This document shows, in pieces, positions 1 through 12,395 of a stretch of 64,000 nt of DNA. Made by a program: the position numbers and the translations under genes. Origin of the DNA: Jackrogersella multiformis. Its lineage: Eukaryota > Ascomycota > Sordariomycetes > Xylariales > Hypoxylaceae. The notes under the pieces are model-generated. The model was not told the DNA's origin. It made no database searches and saw only the letters and a list, made by a program, of their open reading frames with translations. The first letter of the stretch is position 1. Each line of letters begins with the position of its first letter. The stretch spans positions 2,108,001 to 2,172,000 of the forward strand of contig CADCXD010000010.1 in NCBI GenBank assembly GCA_902806575.1, written 5' to 3'.

Positions 1-1357
1 GAGACCATCCGGTATTTCCAGCCCACCTGGTGGGACGAGTCAAAGATTCCGGAGACTCCTTTGGACTTGAAGATTGTTCGAGAAACGCTGGAGCGATCTG
101 TAAGGAAGCGGCTTATGGCTGAGGTCCCCTACGGTGTACTATTGTCAGGTGGTCTCGATTCGAGTCTGGTTGCGGCCATTGCCCAACGAGAGACTCTGCG
201 GTTGAAGGCGGCCGCGTTAGCTATTGCTAACGGAACTGCCACCGACTCAACTGAAGACCCTGACAAGGGAGAGGGTCTCGTCGGTATCGATGACGAGAAC
301 GAGCTCTCTACCGTAACATACCTGCCGCAACTCAACTCTTTCTCCATCGGTCTTCCTGGTTCTCCTGACAACGAGGCTGCTGTTAAGGTAGCTAAGTTCC
401 TCGGCACGAAACATCACGTTATGACCTTCACTATCGAGGATGGTCTCAACGCACTATCCGACGTCATCTACCATCTTGAGACGTATGATGTGACGACGAT
501 TCGCGCCTCAACGCCCATGTACCTTCTATCGCGAAAGATTAAGGCTATGGGAGTCAAGATGGTCCTCAGTGGTGAAGGAAGTGATGAGATTTTCGGAGGA
601 TATCTGTACTTCCACGCTGCCCCGGACAAGAAGTCCTTCCACGAGGAGACGGTACGCCGGGTTAAGAACCTGCATCTTTCTGACTGCCTGCGAGCCAACA
701 AGTCTACTTCGGCATGGGGTCTTGAGGCTCGAGTACCCTTCCTCGATAAGCAGGTATATATATATCACAACATCTGTTTAGTATTTTCTAACTTAATCTT
801 ACTAATATGACCTCTAGTTCCTCGAAGCCTGCATGAACATCGACCCACAGGAGAAGATGATCACTAAGGATCGAATCGAGAAGTGGATATTGCGAAAGGC
901 GTTTGATACCTCGGACGACCCGACTGCAGAGCCGTACCTACCGGACGAGATCCTTTGGAGGCAGAAGGAGCAGTTCTCCGATGGCGTCGGTTACGGCTGG
1001 ATTGATGCTCTGAAGGACAATGCCGATATCCACGTCACCGATGAGATGATGAAGAACCCCAAACCCGAATGGGGCAGTGATATTCCCGATACTAAGGAGG
1101 CGTAAGTTTAGCCAATCTGTTTGTGCCGTTAAGCTATACTAACATGCAGAAAAGCTACTGGTATCGCCTGATGTTTGACGAGCACTTCCCCCCTCACTGC
1201 GCTGAGACGGTGATGCGGTGGACACCGACTTGGTCGAAGCAGACCGATCCTAGCGGACGGTAAGTCACTATTATGAATTGTCAATCGAGATGTCAATATA
1301 TACTAATATTAAAGATACAGAGCTATCTCGACGCACGTCGCCAAGTACAAAGCATAA
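1..1357 (+). CDS. asn: Asparagine synthetase (glutamine-hydrolysing), 3' part
   Basis: Makes asparagine from aspartate, glutamine and ATP in the cytosol. The window opens inside the coding region, in frame 1, so the N-terminal glutaminase domain with its catalytic Cys is missing and only the synthetase domain is seen. Exons are 1-753, 818-1101, 1155-1259 and 1321-1357, giving 392 visible residues and a TAA stop at 1355-1357; the family is usually about 570 residues. The ATP-pyrophosphatase loop SGGLDSS is at visible residues 49-55, followed by the family blocks LSGEGSDEIFGGY and LEARVPFLDK. The three introns are 64, 53 and 61 bp with GT-AG ends. The acceptor at 1154 rather than the CAG at 1149 is chosen because only it restores the frame, giving EAYWYRLMF. 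The C-terminus reads SGRAISTHVAKYKA. It is transcribed toward the porin gene. Family assignment is secure. Confidence 0.95.
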
Positions 1358-2305
1358 TTCAGGATCTTGGGGTGTTAGGCAAATTCAGGAAAACCAAATA
1401 CCTAGAAGTAAAGGGGTTCAAATCTCAACAGACTGGGGTAGTCGGTCAATTGCACTGAATATGGCATCGCGTGATTTGACGATGCGATGCGGGATTGTAC
1501 CATTATGGGAAATCCTTAGCAAGTATGGCGAGAGTTGATTGGTGTCTTCCGGCTCAGGGGAACGAAAGTTAGATAGACTTGGCAGGCATGTTCCCGCCTG
1601 CTTCTAGATAGGGAGTTGCGATAATACCAATAAAGACTTCCAAGGTTCAATGTTCCAGGCATTTTGCTTTGCATTTTCTTCTATGATAACTGCCTCCTAG
1701 AGCTGGCTACCTAGAAGAGGTAAGGTTCCACGCTTGAGTCGATGAAATTGAATAGGTACACCATGGATCGCTGCATATTAATGCATAGAGTAATCTTTGT
1801 ATACCTGAATCTAATATCTTAGGTAGGTCTGCGGTCTGTCTTGAATAGTTACTAGTAATTATCGTCCCACGTGGACAAGGGTTAGGTACATAGGTAGGTA
1901 GGTACTTAGGTAATGCGATTGAAGATGAAGTCGTACAAGGGACCTGCCAGGTGCTACACGCTGTCGTTTCCTAGTTGTCGGCTCCAGGGCTGCTAGTGCC
2001 CATTAGATTCCCTAGTGCCAATTGGAATTGGGCAGGCAGAGTAGTACAGTGGGATGCCGACGAGGACCCGACGACCAGCAAGAAAAAAAAGGAAAACAAA
2101 TTTCCATGTTGCCGTTTATGTTCCACGAAAACACTTCAGCTGTTGCATCACCCAATCCCATTCATTTCATACCAAAATATCCACACACACCACTCCCCAC
2201 CTTAAACACAATTTATTTTTCCCATTCAGGATTATACTCTAACATCTATTTCCTTCTTCCCCTTCCAAATCGACAGTATTCGCAACGCGAACCACCCTGC
2301 CCAAG
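1358..2305. other. Intergenic region, asparagine synthetase to porin
   Basis: No gene is seen. It contains several TAGGTAGGTA/CCTAGG motifs (about 1880-1912) and, just before the porin ATG, a pyrimidine-rich leader (about 2240-2280) typical of highly expressed fungal genes. The short open frames at 1975-2417 overlap the porin start and look like chance. Confidence 0.6.
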
Positions 2306-3766
2306 ATGTCTATCCCGGCCTTCGCTGATATCTCCAAGTCGGCAAATGACGTGTGTTAAACCCCCCCATAAATCTGTAAATCTGGAGCTGTGCCCCTTCG
2401 GCTGTAATTTTCCTTAGGTGTTGATAAATTTCCCTCAGCTGGAACTGTTTTTGCTCGTATGGCGCAAACGAAGCTGACCAGATATAATTGTAGTTGCTGA
2501 ACAAGGACTTCTACCATCTCTCTGCCGGCACCATCGAGGTCAAGAGCAACACTCCCAACAATGTCGCCTTCAAGGTTACTGGCAAGAGCAGCCACGAGAA
2601 GGCCACAGGCGGTGCCGTACGTACCCTCTCCCCCCTCCGTCCGATCCCTCGTCGCTAGTTAGCTACAGGAGTCAAGTCTTGTGCGCAAGCTATGTGGAGG
2701 GTCCCCCGATAATTAAGTGCATCGAAGATTAACGATTGGATATTTTGAATCGCAGATCGAGGGAAAATACGCGGACAAGTCGCTCGGTAAATCTACCACC
2801 ACTACTACTACTACTACCACTCCCAATAAGAAACCCAAGACAGACACCCGCAAGCGCCGGCCAGATTCATCATTGTCACTGTCACTAAGTCGAATCAGGG
2901 TGCCGGGCCCACTAGCCTTGCCCCTCGACTTTAATCTATTCCTTACTCAACAAGGATCATCATTGCTAATGCTCTACCGACGCGCAGGCCTTACCCTCAC
3001 CCAAAGCTGGAACACGGCCAACGCTATCGACACCAAGGTCGAGCTCGCTGACTCGCTCGCCAAGGGCCTGAAGGCTGAGACCATCTTCTCCTTCCTGCCT
3101 GCCACCCAAAAGAAGGGTGTTAAGCTCAACCTCACCTTCAAGCAGTCCGCCTTCCACGGTCGTGCGTTCTTCGATCTGCTCAAGGGCCCCACCGCAAACG
3201 TCGACGCCGTTATCGGCCACGAAGGTTTCCTCGCCGGTGCCTCGGCTGGTTATGACGTACAGAAGGCCGCCGTTACCGGTTACAACGCTGCCGTCGGTTA
3301 TATCGCGCCCCAGTACAGCGCCGCCGTCACTGCCACTGATAACCTGAGCGTCTTCGCCGCCAGCTACTACCACAAGGTCAACAGCCAGGTCGAGGCTGGT
3401 GCCAAGGCTACCTGGAACTCCAAGAGCGGAAACACTGTCGGCCTCGAGGTTGCCAGCAAGTACCGCCTTGACCCCGTCTCCTTCGCCAAGGTTCGTCCCC
3501 CCATCCCCATCCGGCGCGATAGGGCTCTACGTAGCTCTAGGAAATGCTAACGAAGAACGAAAATAGGCCAAGATCAACGACCGTGGTGTCGCTGCCGTCT
3601 CCTACAACGTCCTCCTCCGCCCCGGTGTCACCCTAGGTCTCGGTGCCTCTTTCGACACCCAGAAGCTCGAGCAGGCCACCCACAAGGTTAGTGTCCTTAT
3701 TACCTCGACAACGCTTCATTATTCTAACAGAGATAGGTCGGTACCAGCTTCACCTTCGAGAGCTAA
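2306..3766 (+). CDS. por1: Mitochondrial outer-membrane porin (VDAC)
   Basis: Voltage-dependent anion channel, a 19-strand beta-barrel for metabolite passage across the mitochondrial outer membrane. Six exons: 2306-2350, 2494-2616, 2756-2786, 2988-3490, 3567-3686 and 3737-3766. They join to exactly 283 residues, the normal VDAC length. The N-terminus MSIPAFADISKSANDLLNKD is the conserved amphipathic helix. Later blocks include GLTLTQSWNTANAID and, at the C-terminus, HKVGTSFTFES, the usual fungal porin ending. Introns are 143, 139, 201, 76 and 50 bp. The third holds a CCA/CTA microsatellite (about 2796-2823). The 5' part is split into very small exons, including one of 31 nt, so automatic gene finders could start the protein wrongly inside intron 3. 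It is convergent with the J-protein gene, with about 340 bp between stops. Identification is secure; the exact ends of intron 4 (donor GTTCGT) are slightly less so. Confidence 0.95.
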
Positions 3767-4106
3767 GTATGTGCGTAGGAGCGGTGGATTGCTTTGGACT
3801 TGCACTAGACGAATTCCCGGGAAGAAGATGCCCAATACCCCCTCATCATCATCATCATGACCATTTGTACCCTATCCACGAAAAAGAGGCAGGATTCGCG
3901 CGATTCGGGTGGGTATCTCTTGAATGTAGATTAGACCTCGGACGTTTGATGCCGACCGAATGGTAATAATGCCCGCGTGATTGTGAACGTACACGACTCT
4001 TCTTTTGCCTTTTCCTTGCCCATGATTGTGCCTATTCCACGTCTGCGAGCCATTGTGCTCCAACATAACTCGATTCTTGAAGACCAATGCCGAGTTCAAG
4101 CAGCTT
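3767..4106. other. Convergent 3' intergenic region
   Basis: Holds the 3' ends of the porin (+) and J-protein (-) transcripts. A CATCATCATCATCATGA trinucleotide run is at about 3843-3860. No gene is seen. Confidence 0.6.
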
Positions 4107-5296
4107 TTATTTTATCGCGCTGCCAGGCTCCTTCCTCTTTCTATTCCACTCATGTTCTCTTCTTCCGCCGCCGCCGCCGCCGCTACCAGTGGCAGCACCC
4201 CACACACTGGCGATCGCGAGCGGCCCCACGATGCTCAGCACCAGCACGCCCCCGACCACGAAGAACATGCCGGCGGTGCCGCGCTCCGAATCCGGCTCCG
4301 AGCGCCGCCGCCCCCCCTCCTCGCCGCCCATCCCGCGCCGCGCCGCGCGCCACACGTCCACGTGCCGGAACGTGCGCTCGTGCGCCTCCCGGTCGAAGTG
4401 CGGCACATCTGGGCCGGCCCCGCGCCCGAACGGTGTTTGCCCCGGGCCCATGCCCCCCGGGGGAGGGGGGGAGTGAGGAGAATAGGCGCCGGTGCTCTCC
4501 TCGTGCGCGGCGCGCCGCTTCGCCCCTTGCGAGCCCCACCCCCCGCTCCGGAAGAAGCTCGGCGGCGGCCCCTGGAACGTCGAGCGCCGCCGGCTCAGGC
4601 CCGAGGCGGGGCGGCCGCCGGCGGGGTTGCTGGTGCTGCTGTAGGAGCCGTGGGGGTGGGGGTGCTGGTGGTGGTGGTGGTGCAGGCGCAGCACGTCGCG
4701 GTCGTAGGAGGCGCGCTTCGCGGGGATCGACAGGATCGAGTAGGCCTCGCTGATGCGCATGAAGCGCCGCGAGGCGTGCGGGTGCGCGGGTTGTGGTCCG
4801 GGTGGTGCGACTTGGAGAGCGCGTAGAAGGACCTGCTTTGGGGGGAGGGGTGGGTTAGTGTTGTAGACGGAGATAGAGATGGAGATGTAAATGAAGATTG
4901 TGGGTTATGCGGGTACGATGTGAGGGTGGTTACGCTTTGCCGGGGTAGGTGGTACGTAATTATGTATAAGATATGATATACGATATACGATATGATAGAC
5001 GATATATGATAGGCGATATACGATACAGGACCCAGGAAAGAGGAGAGGGAAACCGACTTCTTGATATCGGCGGGCGTGGCGCCCGGATGCAGCTTCAGCG
5101 TCTCGTAGTGGTTGCGCGCATTGTCGATCTGCTCATCGCGGAGGGGCGCGGAGCTGTGGAACTTCTGGTTCTGCTGCTGTTGCGTTTTCGTCGAGGGAGC
5201 ACCGACAAGAAACGGGGCGGCGGCGTAGAAGAGACATGGGCGCGGAGGGTGGATTGCGGAGGCGGCCAAGAGGGATACGGCGCAGCGGAGTGGCAT
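4107..5296 (-). CDS. Mitochondrial-type J-domain protein (DnaJ family) with apparent frameshift
   Basis: Probable Hsp70 co-chaperone resembling membrane-anchored mitochondrial J proteins such as DNAJC30. Exon 1 is 5296-5058: an N-terminus rich in Ala/Arg with FHSSAPLR, which looks like a mitochondrial targeting peptide, followed by NHYETLKLHPGATPADIKK, the start of the J domain. A 225-bp intron (5057-4833, donor GTCGGT) leads to exon 2 with SFYALSKSHHPDHNP, so the catalytic HPD is present (4804-4796). Immediately after HNP the frame breaks. The rest of the J domain (RRFMRISEAYSILS) and the tail continue in another frame to a stop at 4107, whereas the HPD frame ends at 4595. The tail has a His/Pro/Gly-rich linker and one membrane segment (GMFFVVGGVLVLSIVGPLA) near the C-terminus. 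Either a sequence error in this very G+C-rich stretch or a real one-base indel explains it. The domain call is firm; intactness is open. Confidence 0.8.
4966..5030. repeat. GATATACGATAT-like microsatellite in J-protein intron
   Basis: Imperfect tandem GATATACGATAT/GATATGATA units lie inside the single intron of the J-protein gene and enlarge it to 225 bp. No coding role is seen. Confidence 0.7.
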
Positions 5297-5552
5297 GCCT
5301 CATCCCGAAATAGGTGCGGCTTTGGTCCTGGGATCGGTAGGATGAAAAAGGTCGTATTTGAGGGACATGTAGATGAAAGTTACTTAGGTAAGTAGGTGGA
5401 GGTAGGTAGGCATGGGGAGGAAGAAAATGGAGAATAAAACTGTGCCATCGAATCCCGCAGTCAGACGGATAAGTGACGACATTAATTGATTAATGATAGG
5501 AAGTTTAAGGCGGGTGCGTGCTTGTCGTGCAATTAGCCGTGTTATATGCAGA
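5297..5552. other. Upstream region of J-protein gene, edge of A+T-rich block
   Basis: Promoter side of the minus-strand J-protein gene, with a TTAGGTAAGTAGGTGGAGGTAGG-like motif cluster at about 5383-5410. Base composition drops abruptly to almost pure A+T at about 5553. Confidence 0.5.
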
Positions 5553-5556
5553 TCTT

Positions 5557-5613
5557 TAATTATTATTATATTTATAAGGTTTTATTATAAATTATTAATA
5601 TATACGATATATA
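5557..5613 (+). repeat. Left copy of 57-bp direct repeat flanking the A+T-rich block
   Basis: Matches 12163-12219 in the same orientation with only four differences (GG versus AA, and CG versus TA), all transitions of the RIP type. It may be a remnant of a long terminal repeat. Confidence 0.6.
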
Positions 5614-6452
5614 AATATATAAAAAGTAAAGTTATTAAACTTTAATTATATATAATTATATAATATTATTTTCGTTAAAAAATATAATATTTTTATCGTT
5701 TTAATATTTTATTTTTATTAAAAAATTATTATATAAATTTTTAAATTTATCGTTTATTTATTTTTTTATTTATTATTTATAATATTTCGGTTTAAATTTT
5801 ACGTATTTAATAAAAAATCGTTTATTTATTTTATTAACGATTTTTTTTAATAATTTTTCGTTATAATTTTATTTAAATATAAAAACTTATAATTAAATAT
5901 ATTTATAAATAAAATTAATTTTAAATAATCGATTAAAATTATAAAAAACTTTTTATAATATTTAAAAAAAATTAATTTATATATTAATCGATTTACGTAA
6001 CGTTTTATAACGAATAATTTAATAAATTAATATTTTAATTTACGATTAAAAATTAATATTATTAATATATTATAATTTTTATATAATTATAATATAATTT
6101 TATTATTTTTACGAAAAAATATAATTTTATATTAAATATTATAATATTTTTAACGATTATTAATATAATTATAATCGCGTTATAAATTTTAATTTTTAAT
6201 AATAATTTTTTAAATAATTTTTTTTCGATAAAATTAATAACGAAATTAAACGTAAAACCGTAAATAATTTTTAATAAGTTTTTATTTATTATTAATATTA
6301 AAATAATTATTAATTTATATTATAATTTTAATAATACGTTATTTTATTTTATTAATAATTTAATTTATAATATCGTACGTTTTATTAATTTATTAATTTA
6401 ATAATAATATATTATTATATATAAAAATTATAAAAAATTATAATTATATAAT

Positions 6453-6560
6453 TTATAATTAAAATAATGGCCCGTGCGTTAAAAATAACCCGTGCTTTAT
6501 ATTTATTAATTATTTCTCGAGATATTAATTTTACTTTTATTTTTAAAAATAATAATTATT
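6453..6560 (+). repeat. 108-bp internal repeat, copy 1
   Basis: Contains the only G+C-bearing words of the neighbourhood, GGCCCGTGCG and AACCCGTGC, separated by TTAAAAAT. It matches 7313-7420 at 99 of 108 positions; all nine differences are C/T or G/A. Confidence 0.75.
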
Positions 6561-7312
6561 TTAAAACTTTTATTTTAATTTATTAATATATAATATATAA
6601 TAATATTTTTAACTTATTAATATATAATATAAATAAAATATTTAAAATTATTAAAATATAAAACGATAATAAACTTTAATAACGACGAACTTTTTAAAAT
6701 AAATCGTTTATTTGAAATAATAACGATAAAAATTTAATAAATATTACCGATTTTAAAGTATATTACGTAAAAATAATAAAAATAACATCGTTTCGCTTAT
6801 AATTCGACGTTATTTTAATTATTAAAACGTTATTAAAAATCTTAATATATAAAATCCTTTTAATAACGATTTTTTATTAAGTAATTTAAAATTAACTTAA
6901 AAAAATAAATTAATAAAACGAAGTTATTAATTAAAAAATAAAAATTATTATTAAAGTATTTTTTAAAATCTTTAATAAAAATATATTTAAAATACTTTAC
7001 ATTAATAAAAACGTAAAAAAAAACCTCGAAACTTTCTTAAAAAATTATATAATAAATTAAAGTTAATCGAATTAATTTAATTAATATACGAAAACGATAA
7101 TATAAAACCGAAAATTTAAAAAGTTATAATTAATAATAATAACGAGATATTTTTAAATATCGATGCTTTATAATAAATAATAATAAATATAAATTAATAA
7201 TTATAATAATAACGTATATTAATTATAAAAGTTTTTTCGATTATTAAAAAATAATAATAATTAATAAATATCGCCGAAGTTATAACGATCGTAAAAAACG
7301 CGCGTAATATTT

Positions 7313-7420
7313 TTATAATTAAAATAATAACCCGTGCGTTAAAAATAACCCGTGTTTTATATTTATTAATTATTTTTTAAAATATTAACTTTACTTTTAC
7401 TTTTAAAAATAATAATTATT
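7313..7420 (+). repeat. 108-bp internal repeat, copy 2
   Basis: Lies exactly 860 bp after copy 1, in direct orientation. CTCGAG in copy 1 is TTTAAA here, so even a CpG has been changed. The surrounding sequence is not otherwise tandemly repeated at this spacing. Confidence 0.75.
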
Positions 7421-10400
7421 TATTATAAATAATATTCGTTTATTATATTAACGTTTAATTATAACGTTTCGAAATTAAGTTTAATAATTTCGAAATATTA
7501 TCGATATAAATTATAATCGTATTATATTTATATTTTAATATTAAAAAGCTTAATATAATATTTAAAATAATAATATAAAATAAATTAAATTAAATGAAAA
7601 TTAATTATATTAATTTATACGATTTATAAGTTTTTAATTTTAATATAATATATTTAAAATAAAATTTTATAAATTTTACGAGTTTTTTTTTATTAATAAC
7701 GAAATAAATAAAGTAATTTTTTATTTTATTAAAGTTTATATAAAACTTATCGTATATTAATTTAAATATTTTAACGTTATAATTTCGATTTTTTTTTAAA
7801 TATTTTATCGATTAAAAAGTTTATTAATTTTTATTACGTTTAAAACCGTTTTTTATTTTAAGTTTATAAAATATTTTTTTTATATTTTTCTTTTAAAATT
7901 AAAATTAATTAAAATTAATTTAATTTTTTTAATTATTAATAAAATTAACGGATTATTATTTATTTTTATCGTTATTAAATGAATAATTAATAATCGAAAT
8001 AATATATTTAAAATTATTTTATAATTAATAAATATATAAATATCGGTTTAAATAATATTCGTGAATTATTTAATTTTTTTAAAAATTTAAATAAAATCGA
8101 AAACTTTTATTTTTATTAATTAATTAAAGTAAAACTTTTTATATAATATAATAAATGAAAATTTTAATTTTACGTTTAAAAACGTTAAAATTTAAATAAA
8201 AAAAACGGTTAAAATTATAAAAATAAAATATAATATATTTAATTAATATATTTTTAAAGCTTTTAAAAGTTAATTTTTTATTTTCCGTTAATATATTAAT
8301 AAAAATATTTATTATTTACTTTTTTCGGCTTTATTTTCCGGTTTTTTTTACACGTTATGTTTTAATAATAAAGTTTTTCGTTATTTTAATAAAACGATTA
8401 TTTTTACGTATTAAAAAGAATTATTTCGTATATATTTTATTAATTCGATAAAAGTTTTTAAGTTTTTAAAAGTTATAAAAAATTTAATTTTAAATATAAT
8501 TTTTAAACGTTTTTTAATTATAAAAAAATTAAACGTATTAATTAAATAACTTAAAATAACGATATTAAAAAAACCGATAAATAATTTTAAAACGTTAATC
8601 GAAATATTTTTTAATCGAAATAAAAAAAATTAAATTTTATATATAATTTTTAAAGTTATTTAATATAACGTAAATATTATTATAATAATAATTTACGTAA
8701 TTTATATTATTTAATAAAATATTTATTTATCGTTATATATATATATTATTATTTTTATAATTTATTATAAAATACGATAACGTAAAAAATCGAAATAAAT
8801 TTTTTTATTAATTTTAAATAATATAACGTTTTACGATTTTATAAAATATTAATCGTTTAAATTTATTTAAACCGGAAATGGTTTTTTAAATAATAAAAAT
8901 AAAAATAATTATTTATTTAAAATTATAATATATTTTTTATTTTTAAAAATATTTTTAAACTTAAATAACACGATTAATAAACGTTTAAAAATATTAAGGT
9001 TATTAAAGTTATCGTAAATAATAACGTCGATAACGTGTTTTTAAAACGTAATAATATTTAAAATAATAAAATTAAAAGCCGATTCGAATAATCGGTTATT
9101 AAAATTTATATTATTTTTACGAGAAAATTTTCGTAAAATTAACTTTATAACTTTATTATTCGTTACGTAATATTTACGTATATTTTATTTTATAAATATT
9201 AAATAATTTATTAACGTATTTTTTTAAACCGAAATTTTTATTTATATTATTATATATAACGATATAATTAATTATATTATTTACGAACGTTATAAAATAA
9301 ACGATAAAATTAAAATATAATTTAAATAAAAAAGTTTATTTAAAAACCGTATTATAAATTATATTAATATATTAAATTAATTATTTAAAAATCGTCGTAT
9401 TTTTTAATATTAATACGTAAGCTTTATTTTACGTTTAAAAATTTAAAGAAATAAATAATAAAATTATAATTTTACACGATTAAATAATTATTATTTTTCG
9501 TAAAAAAAATATCGATTTATTTAATATTAAATATATTTATCTTTAATAATATATATATAAATAAATTTTATATAAATATAACTTTTTTAAAAAAAATAAT
9601 TATAACGTATTTATTATTTTATAATTTTATAAATAAATATTAACGTCGTTTATTTATATATTTTTATTTTCGGATAATATTTTTATAATTAATTTTTAAT
9701 ATATATATAAATTCGGTATTAATATTAAAGCTTAAATTTATATTAAATTAAATAATAAAAAAATAAAATTAATTATTTATTTTTAAATAAATGAAAATTT
9801 ATAATTAATTAATAATTAATTATAATTTAAAATAAATAACGAAAAATATTTTTATTTTATTATTTATATAATATAATTTCGTTAAAATAAAATTTATCGT
9901 TATAATTATATTAATATATTTTCGTAATATTATATTTAATAAATAATATTTATTTAAATTAATATTAAAATTAATATTAATTTAACGTTAATTAAATTTT
10001 TATCGAAATAAATTAACGATCGTTATAAATATTTAATCGTAATATACGTTTTAACGAACGTTATCGCGTTAATAATTAAACGAAAAATTAATATATTAAT
10101 TTTATAAATATCGGAAAAAATTATTTTAACTTAAAAATTATAATAATTATAAACGATATTTTAATATTTATTAATAATTATTTTAAAGTTTACGACGTTT
10201 AATAAAAATTATTAATTATTTATAAAAAACCGAAATTAACGGAAAATATATTATTAAATTAAATAAAATTAAATATTAACGATTAAATTAAAAAATATAA
10301 CACGTACGTTAAATCGATATTAAAATTTACGATATTAAATTTTATATTAATATAATCGTTTTAAAAATATTATTTATTATAATTTAAATCGAGTTTTAAA

Positions 10401-12162
10401 TTTCGTTTATTATTTTAATTCGGAAATATATTAATTTATTATAACGAGGTTTTATTAACGTTATTATTATTATATAATTATTAATTATTATCGTATTATT
10501 ATTAATAATTCGATATTTAAAATATAAATTTATTTTAAAAATACGTTTATAATAATTTTTAATTATAATCGTAATTATTACGTTATTTTTAATTTTAATT
10601 TATAAATTAATAAAACGATATTTAATTTTAAAACTTACTTTTATTATAACCGTAATTATAATCGTATAAATATTTTTATAATTATTAAAAATGTTTAAAA
10701 AATTATTTATATTATTCGTTAATTTTAAAATTTAAACTTATATTTTAAAATTAAACGCGTTAAATATATATATTAATTAATTTTCTAACGGTAAATTATA
10801 TATTTTCGCGTTTTTAATAACGCTTTAAACGAACGAATAAATATTTTTATCGTTACGTAAATTTTTTAAAACCTTATTATTATTATTTTTAAATTTACGA
10901 ATAAATCGTTTATAAATAACTTTTAATAAATTTATAATAAACTTTAATTTTTCCTCGGTTATATATTTTTTATTAATTAAATTTAAGCGATATTTTAATA
11001 TAAATTATTTTTTAAATAAAAATAAAATCACGTAAAAACTTACGTTATTAATTATTAACGAATCGTTAATTTTAATAAAACGTTAAAATAAATATTATAT
11101 TATAAATATTATAAATATAAAATTAAATAAATTATTATTTAAATTAATATTATATATTATATCGTCGTTATTACGAAACTTTAATTAATTATAAATTAAT
11201 ATACGATTAAGTTTAATCGATTTAAAAATAATAAACGATAAAATACGTAAATTATTAATTAATAAAATCGCGTTTAAATTAACGTCGTTTTTAAATAATA
11301 ATAAAAAACGATATTACGAAAAGTTTTATAAATAAATAAATATTTAAAAAAAACGATAATTTTAATTAAATAATTATATTATAAAATATTATAATAATAA
11401 AATAAATTTTAAACGTAAAATAATCGTTTTAAACGAAAAATTATTTATTAACGTTTTCGATAATAATTATAATACGTTTTTTATTTAAAAAAAAATAATT
11501 AAATTTTCGTTTTAAATAATTATTTAATAAAAGTTATTTATAAAATAATAAAAAATTAATTAAATTTTTTTTTTTTAAATAATTCGTTAAAAAATCTTTA
11601 AATCGTTATTATTTCGTTTACGAGAAAAAATAAAATAAATATACTTAACGTTAAATTTAAAAAAGTTAAAACGTATAAAATAAAATAAAATAAATCGTAT
11701 CGTTTACGTTAAACGCGAAAAAAATTACGAAAAACGCGTTATCGTTTTAATTATTATATATAAAAATAATTTATTAATTATTATATTAATAAAAATTAAC
11801 GCGAAATAAATTAATCGCGCGAATTTAATATCGATAAATAAAATAAAATCGATATTAAAATAATTAATTTCGAAAAATTAAATTAATTATTACGTATTAT
11901 ATAATATATTTATTTTAAATATTTTATAAGTTAATTAAAAAAAATAACGAAAAATAATATAATAAATAATAAAAATATAATCGTTCGATAAAAACGAAAC
12001 GTTTAATATTATATAAATATAAAATAATAAAATAAAAATAAAAATAAAAATTTAATAAATAAAATTCGTTAATAAAATAATTTTAATAATAAATTTTTTT
12101 TAACGTAACGAAATAATAAAATTATTAATATTATATAATTAATTATATTATATATAAAATTT

Positions 12163-12219
12163 TAATTATTATTATATTTATAAAATTTTATTATAAATTA
12201 TTAATATATATAATATATA
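12163..12219 (+). repeat. Right copy of 57-bp direct repeat flanking the A+T-rich block
   Basis: Partner of 5557-5613, 6606 bp downstream in the same orientation. The copy here carries the more mutated state (A/T) at all four differing bases. Confidence 0.6.
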
Positions 12220-12395
12220 ATTATATAATAATATTAATTTTTTTAAATTTTATTTAATATAATAATATATCGTAATTTATATTAATTATTTTATTATAAA
12301 AATACTTATTTAAATAAATAAATATATAAAGTATTAATATTATATAAAGCGATAAACTTAAACCCGATAAAATACCGAGACACTTATAAAAGGCT

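Larger units (their letters stand above)
5553..12395. mobile_element. RIP-degraded repetitive element block (A+T-rich, about 6.8 kb)
   Basis: The whole block is overwhelmingly A and T, with no open frame of note on either strand. Most remaining C and G sit in CG dinucleotides. CA and TG are very rare and TA dominates. This is the footprint of repeat-induced point mutation, which turns C into T in duplicated DNA during the sexual cycle of ascomycetes. Two kinds of internal duplication support a transposon origin: a 57-bp direct repeat near both edges (5557-5613 and 12163-12219) and a 108-bp repeat at 6453-6560 and 7313-7420. The near-terminal repeats would suit an LTR retrotransposon of about 6.6 kb, but no protein motif survives, so the element class is not proven. 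Confidence 0.85.

Noticed and set aside
3977..4826. Plus-strand frames of 129-266 codons opposite the J-protein gene
   Set aside because: They are composed of Ala/Arg/Pro strings produced by antisense reading of a G+C-rich exon. The minus strand has real domain motifs.
5553..12395. A+T-rich block as a centromere
   Set aside because: Too short, and bounded by ordinary genes. Internal direct repeats with RIP-type differences fit a mutated transposon better.
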